Shown here one piece after another: positions 34,459 to 42,452 of a stretch of 64,000 bases of DNA (the stretch's first letter is position 1; the number at the start of each line of letters is the position of its first letter). The notes below the pieces were generated by a model. It searched no databases. It had not been told where the DNA came from and saw only the letters and a list, made by a program, of their open reading frames with translations. The translations under genes were made by a program, and so were the position numbers. The DNA lies in NCBI GenBank assembly GCA_019912385.1, contig JAIOIW010000105.1, positions 23,669-87,668 on the forward strand, written 5' to 3'. This stretch comes from Notoacmeibacter sp. GTDB taxonomy: Bacteria > Pseudomonadota > Alphaproteobacteria > Rhizobiales > Rhizobiaceae.

Positions 34459-35139
34459 TTACCGATCCCGGCAGTGAGCGCCATCGCCAGGGCGCCTCAG
34501 AACGTCACGCGGACCCGTGGCGCGCAAAATGCTCGCACCGCCTGTCCATGCTCCAATTGCACCCAGAAGAGCGAGAAAGCCCAAAGACGCCGCCGATACG
34601 ATCGGAACGAGCGCATTCGCGGGTGATACGACCACCATAAGCAGAGGCATGGCCGCGCCGACCGAAAACGTTGCGGCGGACGCCAGCGCGGCTTGCACAG
34701 GACGCGCGGTGGTGATTTTCGAGATCCCAAGCTCATCGCGGGCGTGGGCGGTCAGGGCATTTTTGACCGTCAGCTGCTGGGCGACCTGTCGCGCAAGGAC
34801 CCGATCGACGCCGCGCTTGACGTAGATTTCGGCGAGTTCATTCAGCTCGTATGCAGGGTTCTCGCTTAATTCCATACGCTCCCGCGCGAGATCCACCTGT
34901 TCGGTGTCGGATTGCGAGCTGACCGACACATACTCGCCGGCGGCCATCGACATCGCGCCGGCCACCAATCCGGCGACACCCGCGATCGGGACATCGCTCT
35001 GCGTCGCCGCCGCGGCCGCGACACCGACGATCAGGCTTGCCGTGGAGATGATGCCATCATTCGCCCCGAGTACCGCTGCGCGCAACCAGCCGATGCGGCC
35101 GACAAAGTGTTTCTCCCGGTGCTTATGAATTCGGCTCAT
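34459..35139 (-). CDS. VIT1/CCC1-family transporter with damaged C-terminus
   Basis: The 226-residue frame has a good VIT1 core: WLRAAVLGANDGIISTASLI (about 18-37), GAMSMAAGEYVSVSSQSD (about 61-78) and the cytoplasmic helical domain to about 150. VIT1 proteins export Fe2+ or Mn2+ across a membrane. Near residue 206 the frame changes (RATGPRDVLRRPGDG), whereas the next frame continues the family end as RVRVTF, an in-frame TGA, then GALAMALTAGIGKLFG to 34437. So two lesions, a frameshift and a TGG-to-TGA change, remove the last helix. Probably a decaying or C-terminally truncated gene. Confidence 0.75.
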   Translation of the reverse strand: MSRIHKHREKHFVGRIGWLRAAVLGANDGIISTASLIVGVAAAAATQSDVPIAGVAGLVAGAMSMAAGEYVSVSSQSDTEQVDLARERMELSENPAYELNELAEIYVKRGVDRVLARQVAQQLTVKNALTAHARDELGISKITTARPVQAALASAATFSVGAAMPLLMVVVSPANALVPIVSAASLGFLALLGAIGAWTGGASILRATGPRDVLRRPGDGAHCRDR

Positions 35140-35335
35140 GGCTTTCTCTCAGACATACCTTCGAGCTTCGTTACTGCCGCCACAGCATCCGAGGTCGTCC
35201 CGTTTGTGCGTTCATTTTGATGAAAATAATTCAACGCGCCAATCGCCCTCAACCGTTTCGATGTCCGTTGAAGCGGCATCGAGCGTCGGTCCCGTCATGA
35301 ATCGCGAGAGATTGGGCTAGGCAAGCGGACTGGCC

Positions 35336-35542
35336 CTACTTCTGTTTCAGTTTCTCGGTCCACAAATCGATTTCGCGCTCGGCCTGTTCCTTGGCGTGCC
35401 CGTAACGCGTCTGAAGAAGGCCGGCGAGTTCGGTGCGCTTGCCGTTGATGATGTCAAGATCGTCATCAGTAAGTTTACCCCACTGCGACCGAACCTTGCC
35501 CTTGAGTTGCTTCCAGTTACCTTCGATTTCATCCCAGTTCAT
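35336..35542 (-). CDS. CsbD family stress protein
   Basis: This 68-residue protein is a standard CsbD-like protein: MNWDEIEGNWKQLKGKVRSQ then WGKLTDDDLDIINGKRTEL. It is small, hydrophilic and helical, and induced by general stress in many bacteria; molecular role unknown. ATG 35542 has a TAGGAG site 6 bases upstream. Between 35143 and 35335 I see no gene. Confidence 0.9.
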   Translation of the reverse strand: MNWDEIEGNWKQLKGKVRSQWGKLTDDDLDIINGKRTELAGLLQTRYGHAKEQAEREIDLWTEKLKQK

Positions 35543-35696
35543 GAATCGCTCCTACAATGTGGTTTCGGATAAATTGACGCAAGCCGACCGCGCTGGTTTG
35601 GCTCACCGCTATCGACGACGGAACGCCACGCCCCGGCAAGGCGGCCGCGAAATGGCGTTTCTTCAAGCAGCGATGTTCGTCACGCCGCCGATCAGA

Positions 35697-35861
35697 TCAG
35701 ATCCGCCCAAGCAGTACGAGGACCACGAGGATGATCAGGATAATGCCGATGACGCCGATACCGCCATGACCAAAGCCGTAACCGTAGCCGCCGAAGCGGC
35801 CACTGAAGCCGCCGAGCAGGAAGATGACGAGGATGATAACAAGGATGGTTCCAAGCGACAT
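35697..35861 (-). CDS. DUF3309 small hydrophobic protein (54 aa)
   Basis: A 54-residue protein with two hydrophobic helices around a Gly/Tyr-rich loop: SLGTILVIILVIFLLGGFSG, then FGGYGYGFGHGGIGVIGI and IILVVLVLLGRI. This is the DUF3309 pattern, a short membrane protein common in proteobacteria and often near stress genes. ATG 35861 is fixed by an AGGAGG site; the upstream frame is not protein-like. Confidence 0.75.
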   Translation of the reverse strand: MSLGTILVIILVIFLLGGFSGRFGGYGYGFGHGGIGVIGIILIILVVLVLLGRI

Positions 35862-35967
35862 GATCTGCCTCCTATCGTTGCATCTGATCCAATGAACCGC
35901 GCCGAGGCCCTTGATCGGCATTTTCCGGACGAGCAGGTCTCTAGGCCGTCATCCGGGAAAAGCCGTA

Positions 35968-36114
35968 TTACTTCGTCTCGACTGAAATCCCATCTTTGCC
36001 GACGCTGATCTCAATTCTGGTCGAATTCTGGCGCTCTTGGTAGAAATAGTAACTCAAGACCAAGGTGGCGACGACGAGTGCGCCGATCACGAGGTAGAGA
36101 AGGTTGCGATTCAT
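35968..36114 (-). CDS. Small single-pass membrane protein (48 aa)
   Basis: A 48-residue protein with one helix (LLYLVIGALVVATLVLSYYF) and a polar C-terminal tail (IEISVGKDGISVETK), a likely type-I-like inner-membrane peptide. ATG 36114 has GGGAACTG upstream. No named function; similar short proteins occur in rhizobial stress clusters. Confidence 0.55.
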   Translation of the reverse strand: MNRNLLYLVIGALVVATLVLSYYFYQERQNSTRIEISVGKDGISVETK

Positions 36115-36274
36115 ACTTGGACAGTTCCCATTTTGATTCGAGCACACGCGCATCTATAAGACGATACTTCCATCCGGCCGGGCACTTCCCCGTCCTCGTT
36201 CGGCTATTTCAGCGCCGCAATACAAAGCATTTCTTTTCAGTTCTTGATATTGATTGAATGGTCCACAGCAAATT

Positions 36275-36755
36275 TCATTGATGGATATCAAGCCCAACCG
36301 CCAGATGACGTATTGAGGTCAGGAGCCGTCTAGCAGGCTTTTGAAAAAGTCGCTCGCCACCGGATCGCATTGGTGATTCACGTGCCGCGAAGGGATTCGG
36401 AGGGCGACCCATGCAATAGGATCGACCATCTTTTTTTGCCGTCGGCGGCGTACTGGTGAACACGGATCAACGAGCTATCGATCATCTGCACATCGCCATC
36501 ATAAGCGGCTGATACGGCTTGAAGAATGCGCGCCCAATGCCCGGCCTTGCGCCATCGGTTGAACCGGTTCACGCAGGTCGTATGCGGGGGGCCGTAGCGC
36601 GCCGGGATATCGGCTCAGGGCGCGCCTGTGCGAAGCCGCCAGAAGATGCCGTTCAAGACCTTGCGGTCATCAGCGCGCGGCACGCCGCGCACCTTCGTCG
36701 GCAAAAGCGGTTGAATCACCGACCACTCGAAATCCGTCAGATCGAAACGCGCCAT
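36275..36755 (-). pseudogene. IS5-family (IS427-like) transposase remnant
   Basis: Starting at ATG 36755 the frame reads MARFDLTDFEWSVIQPLLP and NGIFWRLRTGAP, then an in-frame TGA where the family has Trp (APWADIP). It continues with ARYGPPHTTCVNRFNRWRKA and QMIDSSLIRVHQYAADGKK. There a frameshift follows; the second frame carries KKDGRSYCMGRPPNPFAARE and ends at 36275. DDE-type catalytic residues are partly lost. The gene is dead and no intact terminal repeats can be claimed. Confidence 0.75.
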
Positions 36756-36846
36756 ATCCCCCCTGTCATTGGCAGGAAGGGAATCATACCGGGCGCCCTC
36801 TGGGAATCCTCTTTATGGGTATGTGACCTAGCGGCTTAATGGCAGG

Positions 36847-36931
36847 TGGTGCCCCCTGCCGGGATCGAACCGGCACGGCCGAAGCCGAGGGATTTTAAGT
36901 CCCTTGCGTCTACCAATTCCGCCAAGGGGGC
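36847..36931 (-). tRNA. tRNA-Leu (TAA), CCA encoded
   Basis: An 85-base class II tRNA with acceptor arms GCCCCCT/AGGGGGC, anticodon loop CTTAAAA (TAA), a variable arm TCGGCTTCGGCCG and T arm GCCGGTTCGATCCCGGC, ending ACCA. Its 3' end faces the IS5 remnant and the stress islet. Confidence 0.97.
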
Positions 36932-36964
36932 ACGGAAAAGCGGTAACCGCTTGGCCCGCCGCGA

Positions 36965-37936
36965 TCAACCGGCGAATGCACGTTTTGCGATACGGCCGAT
37001 GAAGGCGGCGACACGTTGCGGCTCGGCATATTGCGGCATATGCCCGACGCCATCCAGAAATTCCAGTTCGATGCCCTTGATGCGGTCGACCATCGCCTCG
37101 CCCTGGACCCGGTAGTCGAGCACGCGATCGGCCGTGCCGAACAGTATGCCGGTTGGAATACCGATCTCACCGTAGCGGGTCTCGAGCTGCGCCAAGTCCT
37201 GCCCGATCGAAACCGAATCGGTCGATGTCGCGTAGAAATGGCTTGGGAGGACGCCGACCAGCGCGCCGCCGCCGACGGCATAGTCCTGCGGAGGCTGCTG
37301 CGGGCCGAACACGAAATCCAGAGTCTGGTCGGTCATCCTGATAATCTTCGGAACAGCGAAGGTATGCGCGATGAAACGGCGCAGGAAGCGGTTGGGGATA
37401 TCGATCGGGCCGAACTCGGGCGGCATTCTGCCCAGCAGGTGGGTCAGTGGCGACAACAGCGCCAGCCCGGCCACCCGACCGGGATGGTCCAGCGCAGCGG
37501 CGAGCGCGATCGCCCCGCCCATGGAATGGCCGACAAGCACGGCCTTTTCGATACCCAACGCGTCCATAAGCGCAACGACATCGCCCGCATGCGTGACGAT
37601 GCGCCCGTCATTGCCCCAGTCCTGCTGCGAATAGCCGTAGCCGCGCCGGTCGAAAGCGATCATGCGGTAGTTACCGGGCATATGCGGCCAGAGCGGAACG
37701 TCGAAATGGCGCAGATTGCCGCCCAGTCCATGAACAAAGATGATAGCCGGTCCCTCGCCCTTGTCCAAGACATGGAACCGCCGGCCAGCCACGTCGATGA
37801 TATCGCCGGCGGGCGGCGCCAGCGTCAGGGCAAGCTGCGCCATCCGGGAGGTTTTCTTGCGGTTGAACAAGATCCAGAGACTGGCGCCCACGAGCGCAAC
37901 GGCAATGGCGGTCAGTGCGATCTCGCCCGGCGGCAT
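36965..37936 (-). CDS. Membrane-anchored alpha/beta-hydrolase
   Basis: This 323-residue hydrolase starts with an N-terminal helix (IALTAIAVALVGASLWILF, about 5-23) that would anchor it in the inner membrane. It then shows the alpha/beta-hydrolase blocks: oxyanion HGLGGNLRHFD (about 69-79), FDRRGYGYS, nucleophile GHSMGGAIALAAAL (Ser about 136), acid Asp in LFGTADRVLDYRV and His in GVGHMPQYAEP. It could hydrolyse an ester or an epoxide; no substrate is indicated. ATG 37936 is the natural start. Confidence 0.85.
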   Translation of the reverse strand: MPPGEIALTAIAVALVGASLWILFNRKKTSRMAQLALTLAPPAGDIIDVAGRRFHVLDKGEGPAIIFVHGLGGNLRHFDVPLWPHMPGNYRMIAFDRRGYGYSQQDWGNDGRIVTHAGDVVALMDALGIEKAVLVGHSMGGAIALAAALDHPGRVAGLALLSPLTHLLGRMPPEFGPIDIPNRFLRRFIAHTFAVPKIIRMTDQTLDFVFGPQQPPQDYAVGGGALVGVLPSHFYATSTDSVSIGQDLAQLETRYGEIGIPTGILFGTADRVLDYRVQGEAMVDRIKGIELEFLDGVGHMPQYAEPQRVAAFIGRIAKRAFAG

Positions 37937-38078
37937 GAATTTCTCCTGTTTGCGTTTCGGCGTATCGGTCTATTGCGGCAGTGGCAAGAGACCTTTCACG
38001 GCGGATCGCACTGTTGCCCTTTGCCCGCGCAAAGTCTATTCGGCTCGATGGCTTCAATCTCTTGAGAGGCAGGTCTCC

Positions 38079-38816
38079 ATGAGCGAAATCGTCACCGCGG
38101 GCATGGTCGTGATCGGCGACGAAATCCTGTCCGGACGGACAAAGGATCTCAACGCGGGCTACCTCGCCGACCTGGCGACGGCGGCGGGCATCGACCTGAA
38201 GGAAGTCCGGATCGTACCCGACGACGAGGACATAATCGTCGAAGCGGTCAACGCGCTTCGCGCGCGCTATACCTATGTCTTCACTTCTGGTGGCATCGGC
38301 CCGACCCATGACGACATCACGGCCGACGCCATCGCCAAGGCTTTCGGTGTGCCGTGCGAGGTTGACCAGAAGGCCTATGCCCTGCTCGACGCGCACTACC
38401 GCAAGCGCAACATCGAGTTTTCCGATGCGCGCAAGCGCATGGCCCGCATGCCGCGCGGGGCGGTTCATATCGACAATCCCGTATCGCTGGCGCCGGGTTT
38501 CGCCATCGGCAACGTCCACGTGATGGCCGGTGTTCCCTCGATCTTCCAGGCGATGCTGGACAACGTGCTGCCGACGCTGAAGACCGGCGCGAAGCTGATC
38601 TCGCAATCGGTTCACTGCCCGCTGCCCGAAGGCGTGATCGGCGGGCCGCTCGGCGAGATCCAGAAGGCCCATCCCCACACCGTCATCGGTTCCTATCCGA
38701 AATTCCGGGACGGCAGGTTCTGGACCGAAATCGTGGTGCGCGCGCGCTCGCAGGAAGCGCTCGATCCGGCAGTCGCCGCCGTGCAGGCCATGATCGTAGA
38801 GAACACGCCGCGCTGA
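38079..38816 (+). CDS. MoaB/CinA-N molybdopterin-binding domain protein
   Basis: This 245-residue protein has the MoCF-binding fold: AGMVVIGDEILSGRTKDLN (about 7-25), FTSGGIGPTHDDITADAIAK (about 68-87), and SLAPGFAIGNVHVMAGVPSI (about 135-154). It matches the stand-alone COG1058 group. It is shorter than CinA (no C-terminal amidase), and is not a clear MoaB or MogA; its role in cofactor or nicotinamide metabolism is undefined. ATG 38079 has a GAGAGGCAGG site. Confidence 0.85.
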   Translation: MSEIVTAGMVVIGDEILSGRTKDLNAGYLADLATAAGIDLKEVRIVPDDEDIIVEAVNALRARYTYVFTSGGIGPTHDDITADAIAKAFGVPCEVDQKAYALLDAHYRKRNIEFSDARKRMARMPRGAVHIDNPVSLAPGFAIGNVHVMAGVPSIFQAMLDNVLPTLKTGAKLISQSVHCPLPEGVIGGPLGEIQKAHPHTVIGSYPKFRDGRFWTEIVVRARSQEALDPAVAAVQAMIVENTPR

Positions 38817-38876
38817 GGGCAATGGCCGTAACCGCTCCCGGAGAAGGTGGGCGCGACTTTTTCGCTGAAAGACCCA

Positions 38877-38890
38877 TTGACCGAGGTCAA
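38877..38890. promoter_or_regulatory. FNR/FixK-type box TTGACCGAGGTCAA
   Basis: A perfect dyad matching TTGNC-N4-GNCAA lies 107 bases upstream of the usp start at 38998. The centre is compatible with activation of a promoter near 38925. Confidence 0.65.
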
Positions 38891-38997
38891 TGCACCTCGC
38901 CTAATGGTGCGGCATCCAAAATGCGAAGCCGTCCGTCAAGGCGCGAATTGTTCGGTACATCGCGTCAAAGACGCCAGGCAAGGTCCAGGAGATAGAC

Positions 38998-39837
38998 ATG
39001 ACCTACAAGACCATCGTCGCTGTCCTACCCGACAAGGACGCGGCAAAACGCGTCCTCAGCGTGGCGGTTCCGCTTGCACAGCGCCACAAAAGCCATCTGA
39101 TCGCGGTTCACGCCGAGCCGAGTCCGGCCGCCTATGCCACGCCGATCGGCTTTCCCGAGGCCGGGCTTCTGGAAGCAACGGCGGAGGAGAACGAGGCGCG
39201 CGCCGAGGCACTGAAGGAATACTACGACTCGACGCTTTCCGCTGAGGGCCTGTCGTTCGAGTGGCGCGGGATGCAGAGCTTTGTCGGCGATAGCGCGGTT
39301 TCGGCGCTGCCGAGCGCGCGTTGCGCCGATCTGGTGATAACCGCCCAGCCGGAGCCCGGCTCGACCAACGCCAGGGTGACCGACAACGAGGCGCTTCTGT
39401 TTGACAGCGGCCGGCCGGTCCTTTTCATCCCCTATGCGGCCGAAATCCCGCAGCAGTACGACCGCGTCCTGATTGCCTGGAACGGATCGAAGGAAGCCGC
39501 ACGCTCTGTGTTCGACGCCATGCCCTTCATCCTGGGAGCCCGGGAAGTCGAGATTTTCTCCGTCGACCCGAAAACCAACGCGGAGCAAAGTGCGCCCACA
39601 GCCGGCGCCGAGATCGCCACGACACTTGCCCGCCACGGTGCCAATGTCAGGGTCGAAACACAGATCTCCGACGGCGTGCCGGCCGCATCGATCATCGAGA
39701 ACCGCCTTGCGGACATTCAGGCCGACCTGCTGGTCATGGGCGCATATTCACGCTCCCGGATTTCGGAACGGCTGTTTGGCGGCGTAACCCGGACAGTCCT
39801 GGAGTCGATGCCGACCATCACCTTGATGTCACGTTGA
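38998..39837 (+). CDS. Tandem universal stress protein (279 aa), paralogue of the 27.8 kb gene
   Basis: Two UspA-like halves. The first reads TYKTIVAVLPDKDAAKRVLS, the second has VLIAWNGSKEAARSVFDAMP and the nucleotide-binding signature GAYSRSRISERLFGGVTRTV (about 249-268). Length and layout equal those of the paralogue at 27846-28685, but the sequences have diverged clearly. ATG 38998 has a CAGGAG site. A perfect FNR/FixK-type dyad lies upstream and a terminator follows. Confidence 0.9.
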   Translation: MTYKTIVAVLPDKDAAKRVLSVAVPLAQRHKSHLIAVHAEPSPAAYATPIGFPEAGLLEATAEENEARAEALKEYYDSTLSAEGLSFEWRGMQSFVGDSAVSALPSARCADLVITAQPEPGSTNARVTDNEALLFDSGRPVLFIPYAAEIPQQYDRVLIAWNGSKEAARSVFDAMPFILGAREVEIFSVDPKTNAEQSAPTAGAEIATTLARHGANVRVETQISDGVPAASIIENRLADIQADLLVMGAYSRSRISERLFGGVTRTVLESMPTITLMSR

Positions 39838-39907
39838 CGTTTCGCCTGTCGCCGCATGGGGTGGTGATGGCGACGGGTATTGGCGCGATGGCGCCACGGG
39901 AGGAAGA

Positions 39908-39942
39908 ACGGGCGGCCGGGGGACGGCCGTCCGTTTTCCTTT
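39908..39942 (+). terminator. Probable terminator of the usp gene
   Basis: Arms ACGGGCGGCC and GGCCGTCCGT (10 bp with one G-T wobble), a 7-base loop and a TTTTCCTTT tail 71 bases after the usp stop. Confidence 0.6.
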
Positions 39943-40035
39943 GTGCCCTGCCGGCAATTCAGGCCCTGCGGACGGATTTGGCATTCGATACCCGCTCGAT
40001 GCCGACCTCAAAATCGAATGTCGAATTTAGAAGTT

Positions 40036-40062
40036 CCACTAGAGTCATAAGCTTGCTAGTGG
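40036..40062. repeat. Hairpin CCACTAG-N13-CTAGTGG
   Basis: A perfect 7-bp stem between the usp and mlaE-type genes, which converge on it. It is followed on the plus strand by a weak T-rich stretch (TTTCCTTGTTT). It may end mlaE transcripts or act on neither gene. The 40129-39838 interval otherwise shows no gene. Confidence 0.35.
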
Positions 40063-40129
40063 TTTCCTTGTTTCAATCATTTGCCCTCGCGACCGATACA
40101 AACGGGATGCAAATGTTGGAATCGAACCA

Positions 40130-41302
40130 CTAATAGTCGATGGCGCCGTAGAATACCGAAAACAGGCCGTCGACGACGATGACGAAGAAGATCGCCTTGA
40201 CCACGGACGCAGTGACGTGGCGGCCGAGCGATTCCGCGCTGCCGCGGACCAGCAACCCCTCCATCGACGCGATGACGCCGATGATCAGCGCCATGAACGG
40301 CGCCTTGATCATGCCCGAAAATATGGTCGACAGGTCGATCCAGTCGTGCATGCGCTGGATGAACGCCTGCGGCGTGATGCCGGAATAGAACCAAGCCATC
40401 AGCATCGCGCCGCCAAGCGCGGCGGCGTCGGCGATTACGGTCAGGAGCGGCAGGGCGACGACCAGCGCGACCAGTCGCGGAAAAACGAGCACGCCGACCG
40501 GATTGAGGCCAATCACCGTCAGGGCATCGATCTCTTCGCGCATCTTCATCGAGCCCAATTCGGCGGTGATCGCGCTGCCGGTTCGCCCGGCGACCATGAT
40601 CGCGGTCATCAACACGCCCAATTCGCGCAGGACCAGCACCGAAACCAGATCCACAACGAAGATTTCGGCACCGAAATAGCGAAGTTGGAAGGCGCCCTGC
40701 TGAGCGATGATCGCGCCGACGATCGCCGACATCAGCACTACCACCGGGACTGCGCCGATGCCCATCCGCTCGATCTGGGTGACGATCGCGGCAGGAGACT
40801 GTTTATGACTGCGGCCTATCTTCATCTGGGCACCGCGGACCGTGGCGCCGAGGATATGCATTGCGATCAGGAACTGCCTGCGGAACTCGTAAACCGACTT
40901 GCCAACGGTGGCGAGGAAGTCGATTGCCAGCCAACTCGGTTTGCTCGTGTTCTTCGGGGCAGGCTCGCGCGCCGCGTGGCTGACCGCGCGCATCAGGATG
41001 TCCGTCTTTTCCGTATCTCCGACGATTCGGGTTGCGATCCCGTTGCTTTCGCAATGAGCCAGAAACCGCTCCACCAGCCAGGCGCCGGCGGTATCCATGG
41101 TATGCAACGCCGACAGATCGACCGTCACAGTGGTGACACCGCCGAGTTTTTCCAGTTCCCGCATCCTGGAATCGACGGTCTGGACCGTGCGGGTGTTCCA
41201 GATACCGGACAAGACGACGGCAAGCGTATCGCCGCTGAGCCTGGCATCGATGGCCGGCTCATCCGATCCGCGGGTTGCTTCCTGCTTGGCTTTGTTCAAC
41301 AT
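40130..41302 (-). CDS. MlaE-type ABC permease with N-terminal STAS domain
   Basis: This 390-residue protein has an N-terminal STAS-like domain (about 15-110, with DLSALHTMDTAGAWLVERFL) followed by the MlaE permease (about 150-390). Motifs include IGAVPVVVLMSAIVGAIIAQ, TAIMVAGRTGSAITAELGSM (about 235-254) and MREEIDALTVIGLNP. In the Mla system this permease, with MlaF and MlaD, moves phospholipids across the cell envelope. Here no mlaF, mlaD or lipoprotein gene is nearby, so the partner subunits must be elsewhere. ATG 41302 is the first start. Confidence 0.88.
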   Translation of the reverse strand: MLNKAKQEATRGSDEPAIDARLSGDTLAVVLSGIWNTRTVQTVDSRMRELEKLGGVTTVTVDLSALHTMDTAGAWLVERFLAHCESNGIATRIVGDTEKTDILMRAVSHAAREPAPKNTSKPSWLAIDFLATVGKSVYEFRRQFLIAMHILGATVRGAQMKIGRSHKQSPAAIVTQIERMGIGAVPVVVLMSAIVGAIIAQQGAFQLRYFGAEIFVVDLVSVLVLRELGVLMTAIMVAGRTGSAITAELGSMKMREEIDALTVIGLNPVGVLVFPRLVALVVALPLLTVIADAAALGGAMLMAWFYSGITPQAFIQRMHDWIDLSTIFSGMIKAPFMALIIGVIASMEGLLVRGSAESLGRHVTASVVKAIFFVIVVDGLFSVFYGAIDY

Positions 41303-41375
41303 AAACCGGATTTCTAGCGGTTCGGCGCTCGCCTGTCACTTCGCGATTGCCGCACGACGGTCTTCTGGAGATTTC

Positions 41376-42359
41376 ATGTCACGCAATGTCACCGTTACGA
41401 CAGAAAACTACCCGATCGCCCGCGCGTTCACCATCTCGCGAGGTTCCAAAACGGAGGCGCAGGTCCTTGTCTGCACGATTTTCGATGGCGCGCACCGGGG
41501 GCGGGGCGAGTGCGTTCCCTATTCCCGTTACGGAGAATCGCTCGAAAGCGTCGCGGCGCAGATCGCGCAGATGGAACAGGCCATCGCCGCCGGCATCACA
41601 CGCGCGCAATTGCTGACGGCCATGCCGGCGGGTGCGGCGCGCAATGCCATCGATTGCGCACTGTGGGACCTGGAGGCCAAGATGACCGGCCTTCGCGCCC
41701 ACCGCGTCGCCTGCAAATTGCCGCCGCGCCCGGTCGAGACGACCTACACGATTTCGCTGGGCGATCCGGAGGACATGGCCGACCAGGCCCGTGCGGCCGC
41801 CGGGCGCAAGTTGATCAAGGTGAAGGTCGGCAGCGACAGGGACGTGGCCCGCCTTCACGCGGTCGCCGCAGCGGCTCCGAACGCGCACTTCATCCTCGAC
41901 GCCAATGAGGGGTGGACCGAGCAGAACATCCGCGAAAACCTGCTTGCCGCGGCACATTACCGCGTCGTGCTCGTCGAGCAGCCGCTTCCGGCCGGCGCCG
42001 ACACCATACTGAACGACATCCCCCACCCGGTGCCGATCTGCGCGGACGAAAGCGTGCATACGGCCGATGACCTGCCGGCGCTTCAAGGTCTGTACGACGC
42101 GATCAACATCAAGCTCGACAAGGCCGGGGGATTGACGGCGGCGTTGGAGTTGCGCGACCGGGCGCGCGAACTTGGATTCAGCATCATGGTCGGCTGCATG
42201 GTCGGCACATCGCTGGCCATGGCGCCGGCAGTGCTGCTGGCGCAGGGCGCCGAATTCGTCGACCTGGATGGCCCGCTGCTGCTCGCCCGCGATCGCGCCC
42301 CGGCCCTTCACTATTCCGGTTCGATCGTCTCGCCGCCCGATGCGGCCTTGTGGGGTTGA
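41376..42359 (+). CDS. dgcA: N-acetyl-D-glutamate racemase / dipeptide epimerase, enolase superfamily
   Basis: This 327-residue enzyme has the mandelate-racemase-type barrel with catalytic Lys pair KVKVG (about 150), metal-binding FILDANEGW (about 174), VEQPLPAGAD (about 203), and ICADESVHTADDL (about 225), then INIKLDKAGG with the second Lys (about 248-257). These fit the L-Ala-D/L-Glu epimerase/DgcA group. Reaction: epimerisation of a dipeptide or N-acyl glutamate. DgcN is usually the neighbour of DgcA; here an SDR-type gene follows instead, so the exact substrate is uncertain. ATG 41376 has a TCTGGAG site. Confidence 0.82.
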   Translation: MSRNVTVTTENYPIARAFTISRGSKTEAQVLVCTIFDGAHRGRGECVPYSRYGESLESVAAQIAQMEQAIAAGITRAQLLTAMPAGAARNAIDCALWDLEAKMTGLRAHRVACKLPPRPVETTYTISLGDPEDMADQARAAAGRKLIKVKVGSDRDVARLHAVAAAAPNAHFILDANEGWTEQNIRENLLAAAHYRVVLVEQPLPAGADTILNDIPHPVPICADESVHTADDLPALQGLYDAINIKLDKAGGLTAALELRDRARELGFSIMVGCMVGTSLAMAPAVLLAQGAEFVDLDGPLLLARDRAPALHYSGSIVSPPDAALWG

Positions 42360-42452
42360 CCGCCCACTGCCGCGCCGTGCAGAAAGCCTTCGGCGCAAAC
42401 GCCGGTCGCACGACCGTCAGGCGCGAAGGTTCTCAATCGCGGGAGTCATGTC

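Noticed and set aside
40095..40125. A tRNA T-arm-like sequence (GTTGGAATCGAACC)
   Set aside because: No matching acceptor, D or anticodon arm nearby; the arms pair poorly.
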